Part shown: one piece after another, positions 25,358-35,861 of the stretch
Numbering within the stretch: position 1 is the stretch's first letter
How the letters are laid out: the number at the start of each line of letters is the position of its first letter
NCBI GenBank assembly: GCA_963704335.1
Contig: OY969889.1
Location: forward strand, 3,038,001 to 3,102,000
Length of the DNA: 64,000 nucleotides
Direction: 5' to 3'
DNA from: PALSA-612 sp963704335
Lineage (GTDB): Bacteria; Actinomycetota; Thermoleophilia; Gaiellales; Gaiellaceae
Made by a program: the position numbers and the translations under genes
Notes under the pieces: generated by a model
Seen by the model: only the letters and a program-made list of their open reading frames with translations
The model's database searches: none
What the model was told of the DNA's origin: nothing

Positions 25358-27571
25358 GTGCCACCAACTGCCACCGAGTACGCGACGGAGGTACAGGGGC
25401 TGGTCGGCGATCCGGTTCCCGGGCTCATGACCGCCGCAGCCGAATTGGACGGCGCAATCGCGCAGGCCGACCCCGCCGCGATCGACGTGGCGGTTGCGAG
25501 CTGGAATGCGGTGCAGGACGAACTCAGCGAACGGCTTATCTCAGCCATTCTCGACTCGATTCCGATCGAGGAGCTTCGACGTCGGGCGTTGCTAGCAGGT
25601 TGGTCTGCGCCGGATGGCGTCCAGGTCAGCGCGACTCTTGGGCCCCTGTCGGTGACAGCGAGAGCCGGCGCACACCGGTTGATCGCCCCCGGCCCCGGAC
25701 CGATCCCGCGCACGATCCTGCTCGGGCCGCTGCGGCTCGATCAGGTGAGCGCCCGCCTTGACGCGGGACCGCTCAAGGGCAGCGGGCACTTGGAGGAGCG
25801 CCCGGGCGGGATCGCCGGCGTCCTGGCGGCCAACGTAGGCGTGGTCGAGGTCGCCGGGCTCGCGAGCCTCACGCGGGTCGACGGCGGGCCTTCGTTCCTC
25901 GCAGTGCTCTCCGCGGGGTTCACGCCGGGGATCCAGCTGGGCTTCGGCGTGCAGATAAGCCGGATCGGCGGCATCGTCGGGATCGAGCGGCGGCTCGACC
26001 CGCCGCAGCTCGCGGCCCGTCTCAGCGACGGCAGCGCCGCGGCGGCCTTCTTCCCGCTGGACATCGGGCCATCTGGCGCTGCCGCTTTGCAGGCAGCCGA
26101 GGCGATCCTGCAGCCCTCACGTGGAAGCGCGGTCGCCGGCCCCACGTTCCGCGTGTCGTGGCTCGAGGTCGCGGGGCACGGATTCGCCTCGGTCGACCTC
26201 GGGATCCTCATGGAGCTGCCAGGGCCCCGGCGCATCGCGCTCGTCGGCGTCCTTCGGGCCGGGATCGACCCCGTGGTGAAGCTCCGGGCGGACCTCGCGG
26301 GCGTGCTCGACTTCGCGCGCCAGACCGGGACGCTTGACGCAGCGCTCGTAGACAGCGGCGTTCTCGGCATCTTCACGATCCACGGCGACCTGGCCTTCGC
26401 GACGTCGTGGGGGGAGCCCGGCTACACCGTCCTCAGCATCGGCGGCTTCTATCCGGGCTTCACGCCCGAGCCGGCCCAGATCCGCTCGTTGCGCCGCGTC
26501 GGGCTCGCGCTCGACAGCCCGTTACCGGGTATCCGCGTTCGTGCGGAGGGGTACCTCGCGGCGACATCGAACACGCTCCAGATCGGGGGCAGCCTCGAGC
26601 TCGGCATCGACGCCGAGATCGCCTCGATCTGCGGATTCATGGGTGTAGACGCGCTGGTGCAGTTCGACCCGTTCCACATCAACGCTGCCGTGGCGGCAGG
26701 CTTCTCGGCCCGCTTCCTCGGACGCACCTTCGGCGGCATCAGGTTCGACGGCACCATCGATGCGCCTGGACCGGTCACGTTGAGCGGCCGCGTCACGATC
26801 GAGACGTTCCTCAAGGACCTGCACTGGAGCGACACGTTCACGTTCGGCTCCGGCGGTGGGCCGCCCCGGCCGCCCTCGCTCGACCCCGCGGTCGTCGTCG
26901 CAGGCCAGGTGCAGCCGAGCACGATTCGGGCGGTGCGGGGTGGCGACACGGGCGTCACGCTGCAGCCGGTCGACCGGGACGACGGCATGGCCGTCGTCAG
27001 CCCGCGAGGGGTGCTCGCCTGGAGCCAGCACCTCGTCCCGGTGGAGACGATCATCGGGCGCGTCAGCGGCACGTCCTTCGGCGGCACCACGGTGGTGCGG
27101 GTCGCGGTCGACGGCAAGTCCGGCACGCCGACGGAGCGGTTCGCGCCCGGGACGTTCGCAAACCTCACGGCCGCGCAGGCTCTGCAGGGACCGACGTACG
27201 AGCTGTTGCCGTCCGGCGTCGAGGTCGCGGGGGGTGCCGACATCGCGGGCCCGAACGAGACCGGCGAGTCCGGACCAGAGGTGCTCCGGAAGGTGCGCGG
27301 AGAGGTTCTCCAGGAGCATGCCCAAGTCGACGGGCTCCCTTTCCCGGCGCTGCTGCTCGCGCTGGTCCAGGCACGCGACGAACCCGCCCGCGTGGAGACG
27401 AACGCTCCGCTCGTGACCCTGACTGCCCAGACGTGGTCGGGAGGCGGAGAGACCTTCGCGACGTACACCGAGGCGGTGCAGATGTGTGGCAACACCGTCG
27501 GGCCGCACTTCTTCACGACGCCGCAATCGGAAGCCGATCTCGACCGCCCGGCCGTACTGGCGGGGTTGTAG
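25358..27571 (+). CDS. DUF6603-domain protein
   Basis: About 737 aa from a GTG at 25358; earlier in-frame starts give low-complexity sequence, so this start is a judgement. The centre (about 190-520) has the repeated beta-rich pattern of DUF6603: GIVGIERRLDP, VDLGILMELPGPRRIALVGVL, FTIHGDLAF, LSIGGFYPGF and VDALVQFDPF. That family is large, repetitive and uncharacterised. No signal peptide or membrane helix is evident. First gene of the four-gene operon, separated by 6 bp from the next. Divergent from the hemocyanin gene across about 190 bp. Confidence 0.82.
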   Translation: MPPTATEYATEVQGLVGDPVPGLMTAAAELDGAIAQADPAAIDVAVASWNAVQDELSERLISAILDSIPIEELRRRALLAGWSAPDGVQVSATLGPLSVTARAGAHRLIAPGPGPIPRTILLGPLRLDQVSARLDAGPLKGSGHLEERPGGIAGVLAANVGVVEVAGLASLTRVDGGPSFLAVLSAGFTPGIQLGFGVQISRIGGIVGIERRLDPPQLAARLSDGSAAAAFFPLDIGPSGAAALQAAEAILQPSRGSAVAGPTFRVSWLEVAGHGFASVDLGILMELPGPRRIALVGVLRAGIDPVVKLRADLAGVLDFARQTGTLDAALVDSGVLGIFTIHGDLAFATSWGEPGYTVLSIGGFYPGFTPEPAQIRSLRRVGLALDSPLPGIRVRAEGYLAATSNTLQIGGSLELGIDAEIASICGFMGVDALVQFDPFHINAAVAAGFSARFLGRTFGGIRFDGTIDAPGPVTLSGRVTIETFLKDLHWSDTFTFGSGGGPPRPPSLDPAVVVAGQVQPSTIRAVRGGDTGVTLQPVDRDDGMAVVSPRGVLAWSQHLVPVETIIGRVSGTSFGGTTVVRVAVDGKSGTPTERFAPGTFANLTAAQALQGPTYELLPSGVEVAGGADIAGPNETGESGPEVLRKVRGEVLQEHAQVDGLPFPALLLALVQARDEPARVETNAPLVTLTAQTWSGGGETFATYTEAVQMCGNTVGPHFFTTPQSEADLDRPAVLAGL

Positions 27572-27577
27572 GCGGAG

Positions 27578-30154
27578 ATGCAGGAAACGTTTCTCGCCTG
27601 GCAGCGTCCCGCTCTCTCGGCACTGGCCACGGACGTTGCGACGGGCACCCACGTCGAAGGAGAGCTGACGCTCAACATCTCGGCCATCGGCAACCCGGTC
27701 GTGGCAAAGCCGCGTTTCCGCTTCGTCGGCCCCGCGGACGTCGTCGGCCTGGCCCCCGGCGCGGTCATCGGCAGAAAGCCGGCACCGGGGACGCTGGATG
27801 CGGAGATCTCCAGGGTCGCCCACGTCGAACTGCGCGACGCGGATCTGCCATGGCGCTACTCCCCCGTTCGCAACCCCCTCGGAGGCGGTTTGCGGCCCTG
27901 GCTCGTGCTCGTCGTCGGCATCACGGGCGTGGAGGTAGTGGCACGCGGCGACGAGGTCGACCTGCGCGGCGAGGCGATCACGAGCCATCCGCTGGCGAGC
28001 GCGCACCTCTGGGCGCACGCGCATCAACTCCCGGGCGGCGCCATCTCCCGGATCCTCAGCCCTCGTGACTTGACGGAAGGGCAGAGCTGGACCGCCGTCC
28101 TCGTGCCGACCTGGGTTGCGCGTCCGGGCGGCGACGGTGCGCTCCAGCTCTTCGACGCCTGGACCGCGTCGGATGCGGTGGCCGGGGTCACTGTGCCCTG
28201 CCTGGATGCGTGGACTTTCCGGACGATCGACGAAGACGACGACTTCCGCGCAATCGCCTCTAGGCTCGAGCCGCTCACAGTGCAGGAGGAGGCGGACCTC
28301 ACCGCTGCCTCCTTCGGCAGGGCGCAGGTCGATCCAGGCCCCGCGGCCACCGATCCAACCGTGGACGAGTCGCTCGCCACCTTCGGCGCGCTCGTCGCCA
28401 TCGCGCCCGAAGGAGCGCCTCCCTTCGTCGAGGATCCGCTGCCCGATGCGATCGCGGCGAAGACCGCGGAGCTCGTCGGCTCCCAAGTCACGCCGGGCGA
28501 GCCCCACCGCTGGATCCTGGGGCCCCCGCGTTACGACGAGCCCTGGCTCGCGGAAAAGCCCGATGGCGCGGCACCGCCCGCGCCGCCGGGGCCGGGCTGG
28601 CGGCAGCAACTTCTGGAGGATCTGCGCGCGCGGGGGGCGGCGGGGATCGGCGCCTGGGCGGCGATCTCATGGCAGCAGCGCATCGTCGACGGGGCCGCGG
28701 CGCAGGCCGGCTCGCTCGCGGCCGCGGCACAGCGGGTTCGCCACCTCGGCATCGGCCTGCGAGCGACGCGAACGCAGTGGTCGCAGCGCATCCCGACAGA
28801 TCCCGTGGCCGCCTTGTCGGTGCTCGGCCCGATGCTCGCGCGCCTGCCGACCGGCTCGGCGAGCACCGCCCTCGACGATCTCTCCGACCGCACGCCGTGG
28901 CTCGTCCCTGCGCTCTTCTCCTCGGCCGCGCGGCGCATGCTCAGGCCGCGCAGCGCACTGACCAGAGTCGCCTCGGAGAGCGCGCTTTCCCCTGCCGGGC
29001 TGATCGACACCGCGGCGCGGACCTGCCCCGAAGTCCCGAAGGGAGAGGACGCGGAGCTGGTCGATCTCCTGGCGGGCGGCCGCGACCTGGACGGCGGCGC
29101 CGCGATGCAGCTCCTCTCCCAGCTCGCGGAGAGCGAACAGGAGGGCTCGGGTCCCGCCCTCGTCGCCCGGTCGCTTCTCCGCCAGCTCGACGGAGTCGAC
29201 GGCCCGATCATCGACGGCTTGCGGGGCGGAGGGCTGTACGGCACCGAGCCCTGGTGGCCCCCCTGCCGGCCCGTGGACGACGTCGGCGCGCTCGCTGTCT
29301 CGATCGTGGGCGCCATCGACCCGACCGTGGATCGGCCGTTCGTCATCGACTTCGTGCTCGGCGAGATCGAGGGCCTGCGCGAGCCCGTACTGAGCGAGCC
29401 GGATGTGGCGCCGGAACTCGACATCCCGCTGTGGTCGTTCGTCGCCAAGGAGACGCCGAACTGGCTGCTGCCGGGGGCGGGCGACATCCCTCTCGACCGT
29501 GTGCTCGCCGTCTCGACGAACCCGCCCTTCATCGAGGCTCTCCTCGTGGGTGCGAATCACCAGGCGGTCGGCGAGCTCCGTTGGCGCAACCTCCCGGTGA
29601 CCACCGGGTGGATGCCGCTCCGCCGTTTCTGGCAGTCCATCACGGACGTCGCCGTCTCGGCCGATCACGGCGTCGCCTGCGACGTGAAGCCGATACTCGA
29701 CATCGCCGCTCCGATCCCCGCCGCGGCACCCCTGTGGCCGGACCAGACGGCACTTGGTGACGTATCGCACGCCGACAACGTGGAGGGCGCGATGCTGGTC
29801 GTCGTACTACACACGGAGCTTTTCCGCCGCTACCCGAAGACACAGGTCTATCTCGCGCCCAACGCGAACGGCGAGAACTGGGAGGGCGCCGTGCCGCCCG
29901 ACGTTGACTCGCTCGGCGGCCGGGTCTGGCCGGTGTTCAGCGGCGTGTTCCATCCCGAGCTCGTGTTCTTCGGCTTCCCACGCCCGCCGGACGTGGCGCG
30001 CTCCCACTGGCTCGTCCTCGAGGAGCCCCCGCCCGGGATCCGCTTCGTCCATCCCACCCGGCGGCCGACCGCCGCAGGAGCCCTGGACGCGGCACAGTAC
30101 GCCGGACGGACCCTCGAGCGTCCGATCCGCGCCTTCTTCGGGAACCTCCTGTGA
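27578..30154 (+). CDS. Large uncharacterised protein, 858 aa
   Basis: I do not recognise this family. It starts at ATG 27578 and overlaps the next start (GTGA). It has no signal peptide or transmembrane segment. The middle is alanine-, arginine- and leucine-rich and probably helical. The C-terminal third contains an ordered segment (NPPFIEALLVGANHQAVGEL, RWRNLPVTTGWMPLRRFW) followed by MLVVVLHTELFRRYPKTQVY, which reads like a conserved domain. Its fixed place after DUF6603 and strict coupling to the next gene suggest a subunit of one assembly. No catalytic motif is visible. Confidence 0.85.
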   Translation: MQETFLAWQRPALSALATDVATGTHVEGELTLNISAIGNPVVAKPRFRFVGPADVVGLAPGAVIGRKPAPGTLDAEISRVAHVELRDADLPWRYSPVRNPLGGGLRPWLVLVVGITGVEVVARGDEVDLRGEAITSHPLASAHLWAHAHQLPGGAISRILSPRDLTEGQSWTAVLVPTWVARPGGDGALQLFDAWTASDAVAGVTVPCLDAWTFRTIDEDDDFRAIASRLEPLTVQEEADLTAASFGRAQVDPGPAATDPTVDESLATFGALVAIAPEGAPPFVEDPLPDAIAAKTAELVGSQVTPGEPHRWILGPPRYDEPWLAEKPDGAAPPAPPGPGWRQQLLEDLRARGAAGIGAWAAISWQQRIVDGAAAQAGSLAAAAQRVRHLGIGLRATRTQWSQRIPTDPVAALSVLGPMLARLPTGSASTALDDLSDRTPWLVPALFSSAARRMLRPRSALTRVASESALSPAGLIDTAARTCPEVPKGEDAELVDLLAGGRDLDGGAAMQLLSQLAESEQEGSGPALVARSLLRQLDGVDGPIIDGLRGGGLYGTEPWWPPCRPVDDVGALAVSIVGAIDPTVDRPFVIDFVLGEIEGLREPVLSEPDVAPELDIPLWSFVAKETPNWLLPGAGDIPLDRVLAVSTNPPFIEALLVGANHQAVGELRWRNLPVTTGWMPLRRFWQSITDVAVSADHGVACDVKPILDIAAPIPAAAPLWPDQTALGDVSHADNVEGAMLVVVLHTELFRRYPKTQVYLAPNANGENWEGAVPPDVDSLGGRVWPVFSGVFHPELVFFGFPRPPDVARSHWLVLEEPPPGIRFVHPTRRPTAAGALDAAQYAGRTLERPIRAFFGNLL

Positions 30155-33100
30155 GCGTGCTCGAGGACCGCACCGCTAGGGCACGGGAGGAGCTTGAGGA
30201 GGCCCGGGCCGAGCTCCATCGTGTCGCGGCCCTCGTGGCCGACGACCCGGCCTGGTTGAGGGTCGGCGATCCCTCCCGGTTCGACGACCCGGACGTTCGC
30301 GCCCGAGCGGAGAGCGCCCACTCCCGTCGGGAGACGCTCGACGAGACTGCCCGCCGCGCGCTCCAGGTCGAGGCGGCGCTCGACGCGCTGCTCGCCGACG
30401 ACCCGGGGGAGGACCTCGGCCCCGGGGCGGCGGTGGGCGTGCTGCTCCCCGTGCGGCTCGAGACCCGGTTCACGCGACCTGTCGCCGACGCCGAGCCCGG
30501 CACGGAAGAGGCGGCCTGGTGGCTCCGCATCCGGGTCGAGCCGGACCCCATCGCGCTCGCAGCGCCCGCCCATCCTTCGACGAAGGCGGAACGCGAGCTC
30601 GTCGCGGCCTGTTGGTCGAAGAGCGAGGGCGAGCTGGACGCGGAAAGCGGCTGGACTCCGTTCAGCATCCTCGCCGGCCAGACCGGCCCAGCCCGCGCCG
30701 CCTACCTGCTCAGGACGGTCGCCGTCACGCCCGACGGGGAGGGCGGCTTCGTCGCGGACGACCCGGACGCGGATCCGACGCGGACGCCTGAGCTCCAGCT
30801 CGTCGGACTGCCGCGCCGGCTCGAGATCTGGGCTCAGCAGATCGGCAGTGACGACTGGGAGCTCCTCGACACGCTGTTCCCGCAACACGAGAAGATCGCG
30901 ACCCAGGCATCTTTCGAGGGCATCGCCCCGTCCGAGGGCGACAGCAGCGCCCCGCTTCCGCGGGGATGGTGGAACTCGTTCCAGGCGGCGAAGGACGTCG
31001 GGCTGGCGGCACGGGTGAACCTCGGCGAGCTGCCCGACGGCGAGCAGCCGGCGTTTCGCGTCGTGATGTGCGTCGGCATGGACACGGCGCTAGGGGAGGA
31101 CGGCGAAGAGGACGGACCGCCGCAGCTCCGACCCGAGGAGCTCTTCTCCGCGCACGCGGACGCGGGCGTTCTCGTCCCCCTCGCCCCGCTCACGCCGACG
31201 AACACCGTGGCGGGCGAGCCGACGGTGGATCCGGCCGGCGCGACATCCGCGTGGTTCTCGGTGAGCCGGGACGCCCCCGACGACGTCGGCGGGATGGCCT
31301 GGGCGCTCACCGGCTCGCCCCTCCTCGATGGAGTGCCCGGCGCCGACCTCTCGCTGGCGTCGGCGGCGTCGTCGCTCGTGACCGCGCTCTGGCCGGTCGT
31401 CTGGCAACGGGCCCTGAAGGACTTCCTCGGCCTGGGGCAGGTCGCGTGGACGCTCGGCGAGTGGGCGGGCCGCCATCTCGCCCCATTCGGTCCTTTCCCC
31501 GTGCTTCGCATCGGCGACCTTCCGTATGGTCTCCTGCCGCTGACGGCGGCGTCGCCGCCTCCCTGGCCTGGTGAGTGGCTGCACCAGAGCAACGTCCTCA
31601 GGGCGGCGGAGCACCTCGCCGCGCTCATGGCGACCTCGCCCGACGAGCCGGGCCCGCCTCCGGCGGAGGACCCAGCTGCGCTGCTCGACCTCCTCGCCCA
31701 GGTGCCGACCACCCGCGAGTACGGCTCGCGCAGCCTGCCCCTGCTCGCGGTCCTGGCGCTGATCAACGAGGCCGCCCAGACCGGGATTCCCGCGCTCGGC
31801 GACGACGGGCTCATCACCCGGTGGCGGCAGCGCTGGCGGAGGCTGGCAATGCGCGACGCCGAGCGCGAGCTCGCGCCGCTCGGCCCGGTGCTGCCGTGGC
31901 CGGCGAAGGTCCAGGAGGACTATCTCGAGGTCGTCGATCGGTACCTCGGCTCGGCCTGGGAGGAGCTCGCGAACGCGGACGACCACAGTCGAGTGTGGCG
32001 CGTCGACGACCTACCTCCGGCGGTGCTCGCGCGGCTCGTCCGCCATTCGCTCGTGCTGACGCAGGCCGAGGTGAGCCGCCTGATCGATCCGGACTTCCCC
32101 GACTGGCGGGAGAGGTACCTGTTCGAGGACCTCGACCCGAGGGAGCTCTCGCGCGACGGCGGCAACTCGGGCTCGCGCGCGGAAGACCTTCCCGGCAACG
32201 CGGTCGCCTTCGCCCAGGGTCTCGCCGACGGCGCGCCCGAGGCGGCGGTTTTCCGGCAGTTCGAGGACGTCCGGATTGCTGTTCGCGGGCTGTTCGAGCG
32301 CGACAGTCAGGAGATCGCCCGTGCCCTCCCTGCCGTGCTGGACTGTGCGAGCCGCCGCCCAGACGCATGGGACACCGCCGTCGCGCACAGCCGGCTGCTC
32401 CGGCTGGCTGCCTCCGGAGCAGAGTGGGCCCTAGGCGCGTACGGCTGGGTGGATGGGCTCCGCCCGAGCCCCGACGAGACTCCGCCGACCGAGGCCGGGC
32501 TCCTGCACGCACCCGGCTATTACCAGGCACTGACCGCAGCGGTCCTGCGCGACCACGCCGTCCATCCCACGGACCCGGCCGAGGCCGACCGCTGGTCCAT
32601 GAACCTGGAGTCCGCCGGCATCCGCGTCGCCGCACGACTCGCCGAGGACGTCCGCCTCGGCGTCCACCTGAGCGAGGGTCTGGGCCGCGAGATCGAGCGA
32701 CGGCTCGGGGAGCCGGGCCGCGTCCAGGACCTCCGGAGAGCCTTCCCCGCCCGGCCCGAGTGGGCCGGCAGGCGCGTGTGTGACGGGCAGCGCGTGCTCG
32801 ACGCGACAGGCCCGAGCCCACAGGCCGCCGAGGCTGCGCTCGTGCCAGACTGGCTGCAACCGCTAGCCGGGGAGCTCTTCGCGGATCTCCGGCGTTCGCT
32901 CGACACCTACGCGGACCTCCTCGTGGCGGACGCGATGCACGACGTGGTTGGCGGGCGTATGGAAGCGGCGGCGGAAGCTCTACAGGCAAGCGCCGGCCTC
33001 GGCGCCCCACCGCAGCTCCGCATGCTGCGGACGCAACGTGAGGCGGGAACGGTCAAGACGAAGGTCTGCGTGGCCACACGCTGGGAGGACGAGTTCGAGC

Positions 33101-34278
33101 AGCGGACGGACGTCGAGCCCGGCACGACCGTCACGAACGCGACGAGCCCGACAAGCGTTGTCGATCCGGCGCTGCTCGAGCTGCTCGACGTCGAGTTGGG
33201 AGCGGCGAGCGCCTGGACCTGGACGGCCAGCGGCACCTCCGTCTCGCTCGACGACCTCGAGCTCGGCGTCGGCGACTTGGTCATCCTCGGGCCGGCCACA
33301 GTTCGTCAGCTCGCCGTCGCGGCGCTGCCCGCCGAGCCCGACGGCGGGACGGCCGATTCCAAGCTGGAGACGCTCGAGCTGATCTGCGGGCTGCTCTCGA
33401 GCGGTCCCCGAGACCCCGGGGATGCCGCCGACCTGGAGCGGCGTCTCACCTGGGTACGAGCCGAGCTGCAGGCGGTCGCAGAGGCACTGGAGGGCGACCC
33501 GGCGGAGCTCCCCGCGGCCCTGGTGGCGGCGCGCCGCTTCGGCGTCGTCGCGCTGGCCGGCACGTCGCAGGTCGACGCCGCCGCCGACGCAGCAAGGACG
33601 CTGCGTCAGCGGCTGTCGGCGGCATCGGGCTCGCCGGCCGGGGCGGACGATCTGGCGGCCGCCATCCGCGGGCTCCTCGCCCCCGCTCTCGGGCTGCCGC
33701 TCATCTGCCCTGCCACCCAGCCCCCGGTGACGGCGGACCCGGATCTCGACCGCGAATGGCTCGAGGTAGTGGCGGCAGTCCGCTCGTCTCTGGCCAGGCT
33801 CGAACTGCTCCAGCTGACGACCGAGGAGCCGTGGATCGCCGCGACCGACGCACCGCCCGGAACGATCTGGGACCCGCCCGTCCAGGAGCCGAACGGGCGG
33901 GAGGGCGATCGGGCGATCACCGTCGTCTATCGCTCGAGCCGTCAGCAGCTGCCTGGGCCGGGAGGGACCATCGGCCTCTCCATGCTCGACAGCTGGGCGG
34001 AGACGGTGCCGTCGCGGCACCACACGACCTGGACCGCCTTCGGCTTCGACGCTCCACGGGCGCGCGCCCCGCAGGCAGTCCTGCTCGGTCTCCCGCCGGA
34101 CCCGAGCCAGGTGTGGACGACGCGAACCGTGCGCGACGTCGTCGCGCATGCGCGCGAGCTCACACGTGCGCGCGCAGTACGCGTCCCGCTGGCCGACCCG
34201 TTCCCGGTGGGGGTTCCCGCGGCTATCGCGCTCGATACGGGGGCTGCCGCCTGCTCGCTGTTCGGGGAAGCGCCATGA
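30151..34278 (+). CDS. Giant uncharacterised protein, 1375 aa
   Basis: Starts at GTG 30151 and ends in an ATGA overlap with the next gene. The N-terminus (about 1-80) looks like a coiled coil (RAREELEEARAELHRVAALV). An ordered region follows (VLLPVRLETRFT, WWLRIRVEPDPIAL), then a segment where the protein meets PFGPFPVLRIGDLPYGLLPL, and long helical stretches to the C-terminus. No signal peptide, membrane helix or known enzymatic motif is apparent. The size and the coupling on both sides argue for a scaffold or structural subunit. Function unknown. Confidence 0.87.
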   Translation: MSVLEDRTARAREELEEARAELHRVAALVADDPAWLRVGDPSRFDDPDVRARAESAHSRRETLDETARRALQVEAALDALLADDPGEDLGPGAAVGVLLPVRLETRFTRPVADAEPGTEEAAWWLRIRVEPDPIALAAPAHPSTKAERELVAACWSKSEGELDAESGWTPFSILAGQTGPARAAYLLRTVAVTPDGEGGFVADDPDADPTRTPELQLVGLPRRLEIWAQQIGSDDWELLDTLFPQHEKIATQASFEGIAPSEGDSSAPLPRGWWNSFQAAKDVGLAARVNLGELPDGEQPAFRVVMCVGMDTALGEDGEEDGPPQLRPEELFSAHADAGVLVPLAPLTPTNTVAGEPTVDPAGATSAWFSVSRDAPDDVGGMAWALTGSPLLDGVPGADLSLASAASSLVTALWPVVWQRALKDFLGLGQVAWTLGEWAGRHLAPFGPFPVLRIGDLPYGLLPLTAASPPPWPGEWLHQSNVLRAAEHLAALMATSPDEPGPPPAEDPAALLDLLAQVPTTREYGSRSLPLLAVLALINEAAQTGIPALGDDGLITRWRQRWRRLAMRDAERELAPLGPVLPWPAKVQEDYLEVVDRYLGSAWEELANADDHSRVWRVDDLPPAVLARLVRHSLVLTQAEVSRLIDPDFPDWRERYLFEDLDPRELSRDGGNSGSRAEDLPGNAVAFAQGLADGAPEAAVFRQFEDVRIAVRGLFERDSQEIARALPAVLDCASRRPDAWDTAVAHSRLLRLAASGAEWALGAYGWVDGLRPSPDETPPTEAGLLHAPGYYQALTAAVLRDHAVHPTDPAEADRWSMNLESAGIRVAARLAEDVRLGVHLSEGLGREIERRLGEPGRVQDLRRAFPARPEWAGRRVCDGQRVLDATGPSPQAAEAALVPDWLQPLAGELFADLRRSLDTYADLLVADAMHDVVGGRMEAAAEALQASAGLGAPPQLRMLRTQREAGTVKTKVCVATRWEDEFEQRTDVEPGTTVTNATSPTSVVDPALLELLDVELGAASAWTWTASGTSVSLDDLELGVGDLVILGPATVRQLAVAALPAEPDGGTADSKLETLELICGLLSSGPRDPGDAADLERRLTWVRAELQAVAEALEGDPAELPAALVAARRFGVVALAGTSQVDAAADAARTLRQRLSAASGSPAGADDLAAAIRGLLAPALGLPLICPATQPPVTADPDLDREWLEVVAAVRSSLARLELLQLTTEEPWIAATDAPPGTIWDPPVQEPNGREGDRAITVVYRSSRQQLPGPGGTIGLSMLDSWAETVPSRHHTTWTAFGFDAPRARAPQAVLLGLPPDPSQVWTTRTVRDVVAHARELTRARAVRVPLADPFPVGVPAAIALDTGAAACSLFGEAP

Positions 34279-35861
34279 GCATCGAGTGGTACCGGCGAAT
34301 CGAGCCGCTGCCGCCCTTCGGCGATCTCCAGCGAGGGTTTGCCGCCGAGGTCGCCGACCCACTCTGGCTGCTCGCGCGCCAGTGGACGACCGGAGAGCAC
34401 CTGGGCGAGGACGCGAGCTCGCCGGTCCTCGTCTCGATGACGGCGGCACACATTCCACTCGAGCCCGTGGGCGGCCTCGACCCGACCGTGATTCCCGCCG
34501 AGCCGATCGTCGAGGGCACCGTGGACGACTGGTGGACCGTCGGCCGACGAGTGCGGGTAGGGCGCGCCGTGAAGGATGACCTGACCGCCGAGCAACGGCA
34601 GCGGGCCGCCTTCGAGGACCCGCTGCCCTCGCCCTACGGATCCGCCTTCGAGGGCGAGGTCGACGGACGGCTCGCACTTCACCTCGGCTTCATCGATGCG
34701 GACCATGCAGCGCTGACAGGGATGCCTGAGCAGCGCGGAGATGCCTGGAGCCGGAACACGCTGGACTACGCGACTCGGTTCCCGGTGGCGGGCTCCACGC
34801 TGCACGTAACCGCGCACGGCGGCGGTGATGTGGACTGGTACACGGCCGACGGGGACCCCGGCACCACGCTCGTCGTGCCGCCCGAGGGAGCGGGAGCGTC
34901 GCAAACGCGCGAGGTGATCCCGATGCGCCTTCAGTATCCGGGCGCGCCCCATCCGCGTTTCTGGCAGATCGAGAACCACCTGGTGGACATCGGCAGCTTC
35001 CCGCCCAGTCGCGCGCACCTCGCAACGACGCTCCTCATCGAGCTGATCGCCGCTCACTCGAACGACTGGTTCCTCGCGCCGGTACCCGCGCCCCTTGCCG
35101 AGACGCTCGTCGAAGGGCAGCCGAACACCGACCACCCGCCCGGCGTCGGCGTCGTGATCTCCCTCGGCGATGTCCTCGTCACAGACAGTTTCGACGACGA
35201 GTGGGACCTCGAGCCACCCGCGGACTGGTCCCTGTTTCAAACCACCAACCTCGAGCCCAGTGCGCTCGTCGTCTGGCCGACGGCCGCAACACCGCTCACC
35301 GGGGCGCTACTCGACGACATCGTCCTCGGCGTCGACGAGGACGCCAACCTCCTATGGGCGGTGGAGCTGACAGTCGATGGGATCGAGCTGCTGGAGGACG
35401 CCGACTCGCTGGCGGCCCTCGCGGAGGGTCATGCCACCGGCACGCGAGAGTTCACCTGGCTGCCGACCACAACGCTTCCGGAACACTGGCATCCGTACCG
35501 GATCGAGCCTGTTGTCGACGAGTCGGGCGCTACGCACCGCGCATTCGTACAGGGTCTCGTATCCACGGCCACAGGGCCGGATGCGACACCCGGAATCCGC
35601 CGGGGGCCGCGGAGCGACCTCATCGGCGGTATCAGCGACGCCGAGATCGACGCTGGCGTAGACCGGGGCGGAGAGGGCCACGTGCTGGACGCCCACGCAG
35701 TCCCCAACCAGGGTCTTCGGCTTCAACGGCGCTATCTCCTCGCGCGAGGAACGGACGGGCGTCCCGTGCTCTGGCGAGAGCGGCGCCGCGTGCCCCTGCT
35801 CGGCGGGCCGGTCTCTCACCTTCGGCACGACGTCCTTCGAGAGGCGCCCGTGCCGGAATGA
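34275..35861 (+). CDS. Uncharacterised protein, 528 aa, end of DUF6603 operon
   Basis: Starts at ATG 34275, overlapping the previous stop. The opening (SIEWYRRIEPLPPFGDLQRG, then AEVADPLWLLARQWTTGEHL) is tryptophan-rich and looks well ordered. Further landmarks are MRLQYPGAPHPRFWQIEN and FPPSRAHLATTLLIELIAAH. No signal peptide or membrane segment. I cannot assign a family. As the last of four coupled genes it probably acts in the same complex as the DUF6603 and two large proteins. Confidence 0.85.
   Translation: MSIEWYRRIEPLPPFGDLQRGFAAEVADPLWLLARQWTTGEHLGEDASSPVLVSMTAAHIPLEPVGGLDPTVIPAEPIVEGTVDDWWTVGRRVRVGRAVKDDLTAEQRQRAAFEDPLPSPYGSAFEGEVDGRLALHLGFIDADHAALTGMPEQRGDAWSRNTLDYATRFPVAGSTLHVTAHGGGDVDWYTADGDPGTTLVVPPEGAGASQTREVIPMRLQYPGAPHPRFWQIENHLVDIGSFPPSRAHLATTLLIELIAAHSNDWFLAPVPAPLAETLVEGQPNTDHPPGVGVVISLGDVLVTDSFDDEWDLEPPADWSLFQTTNLEPSALVVWPTAATPLTGALLDDIVLGVDEDANLLWAVELTVDGIELLEDADSLAALAEGHATGTREFTWLPTTTLPEHWHPYRIEPVVDESGATHRAFVQGLVSTATGPDATPGIRRGPRSDLIGGISDAEIDAGVDRGGEGHVLDAHAVPNQGLRLQRRYLLARGTDGRPVLWRERRRVPLLGGPVSHLRHDVLREAPVPE

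Noticed and set aside
26407..28609. Long opposite- and shifted-frame ORFs (550-700 codons) over the DUF6603 operon
   Set aside because: They are shadows: extreme Arg/Gly composition, no domain, and complete overlap with recognised or better-ordered frames.
30834..34677. Minus-strand frames of 300-565 codons opposite the 1375-aa gene
   Set aside because: Arg-rich low-complexity translations, no coupling with neighbours; the plus-strand frame has ordered sequence and overlaps at both ends.
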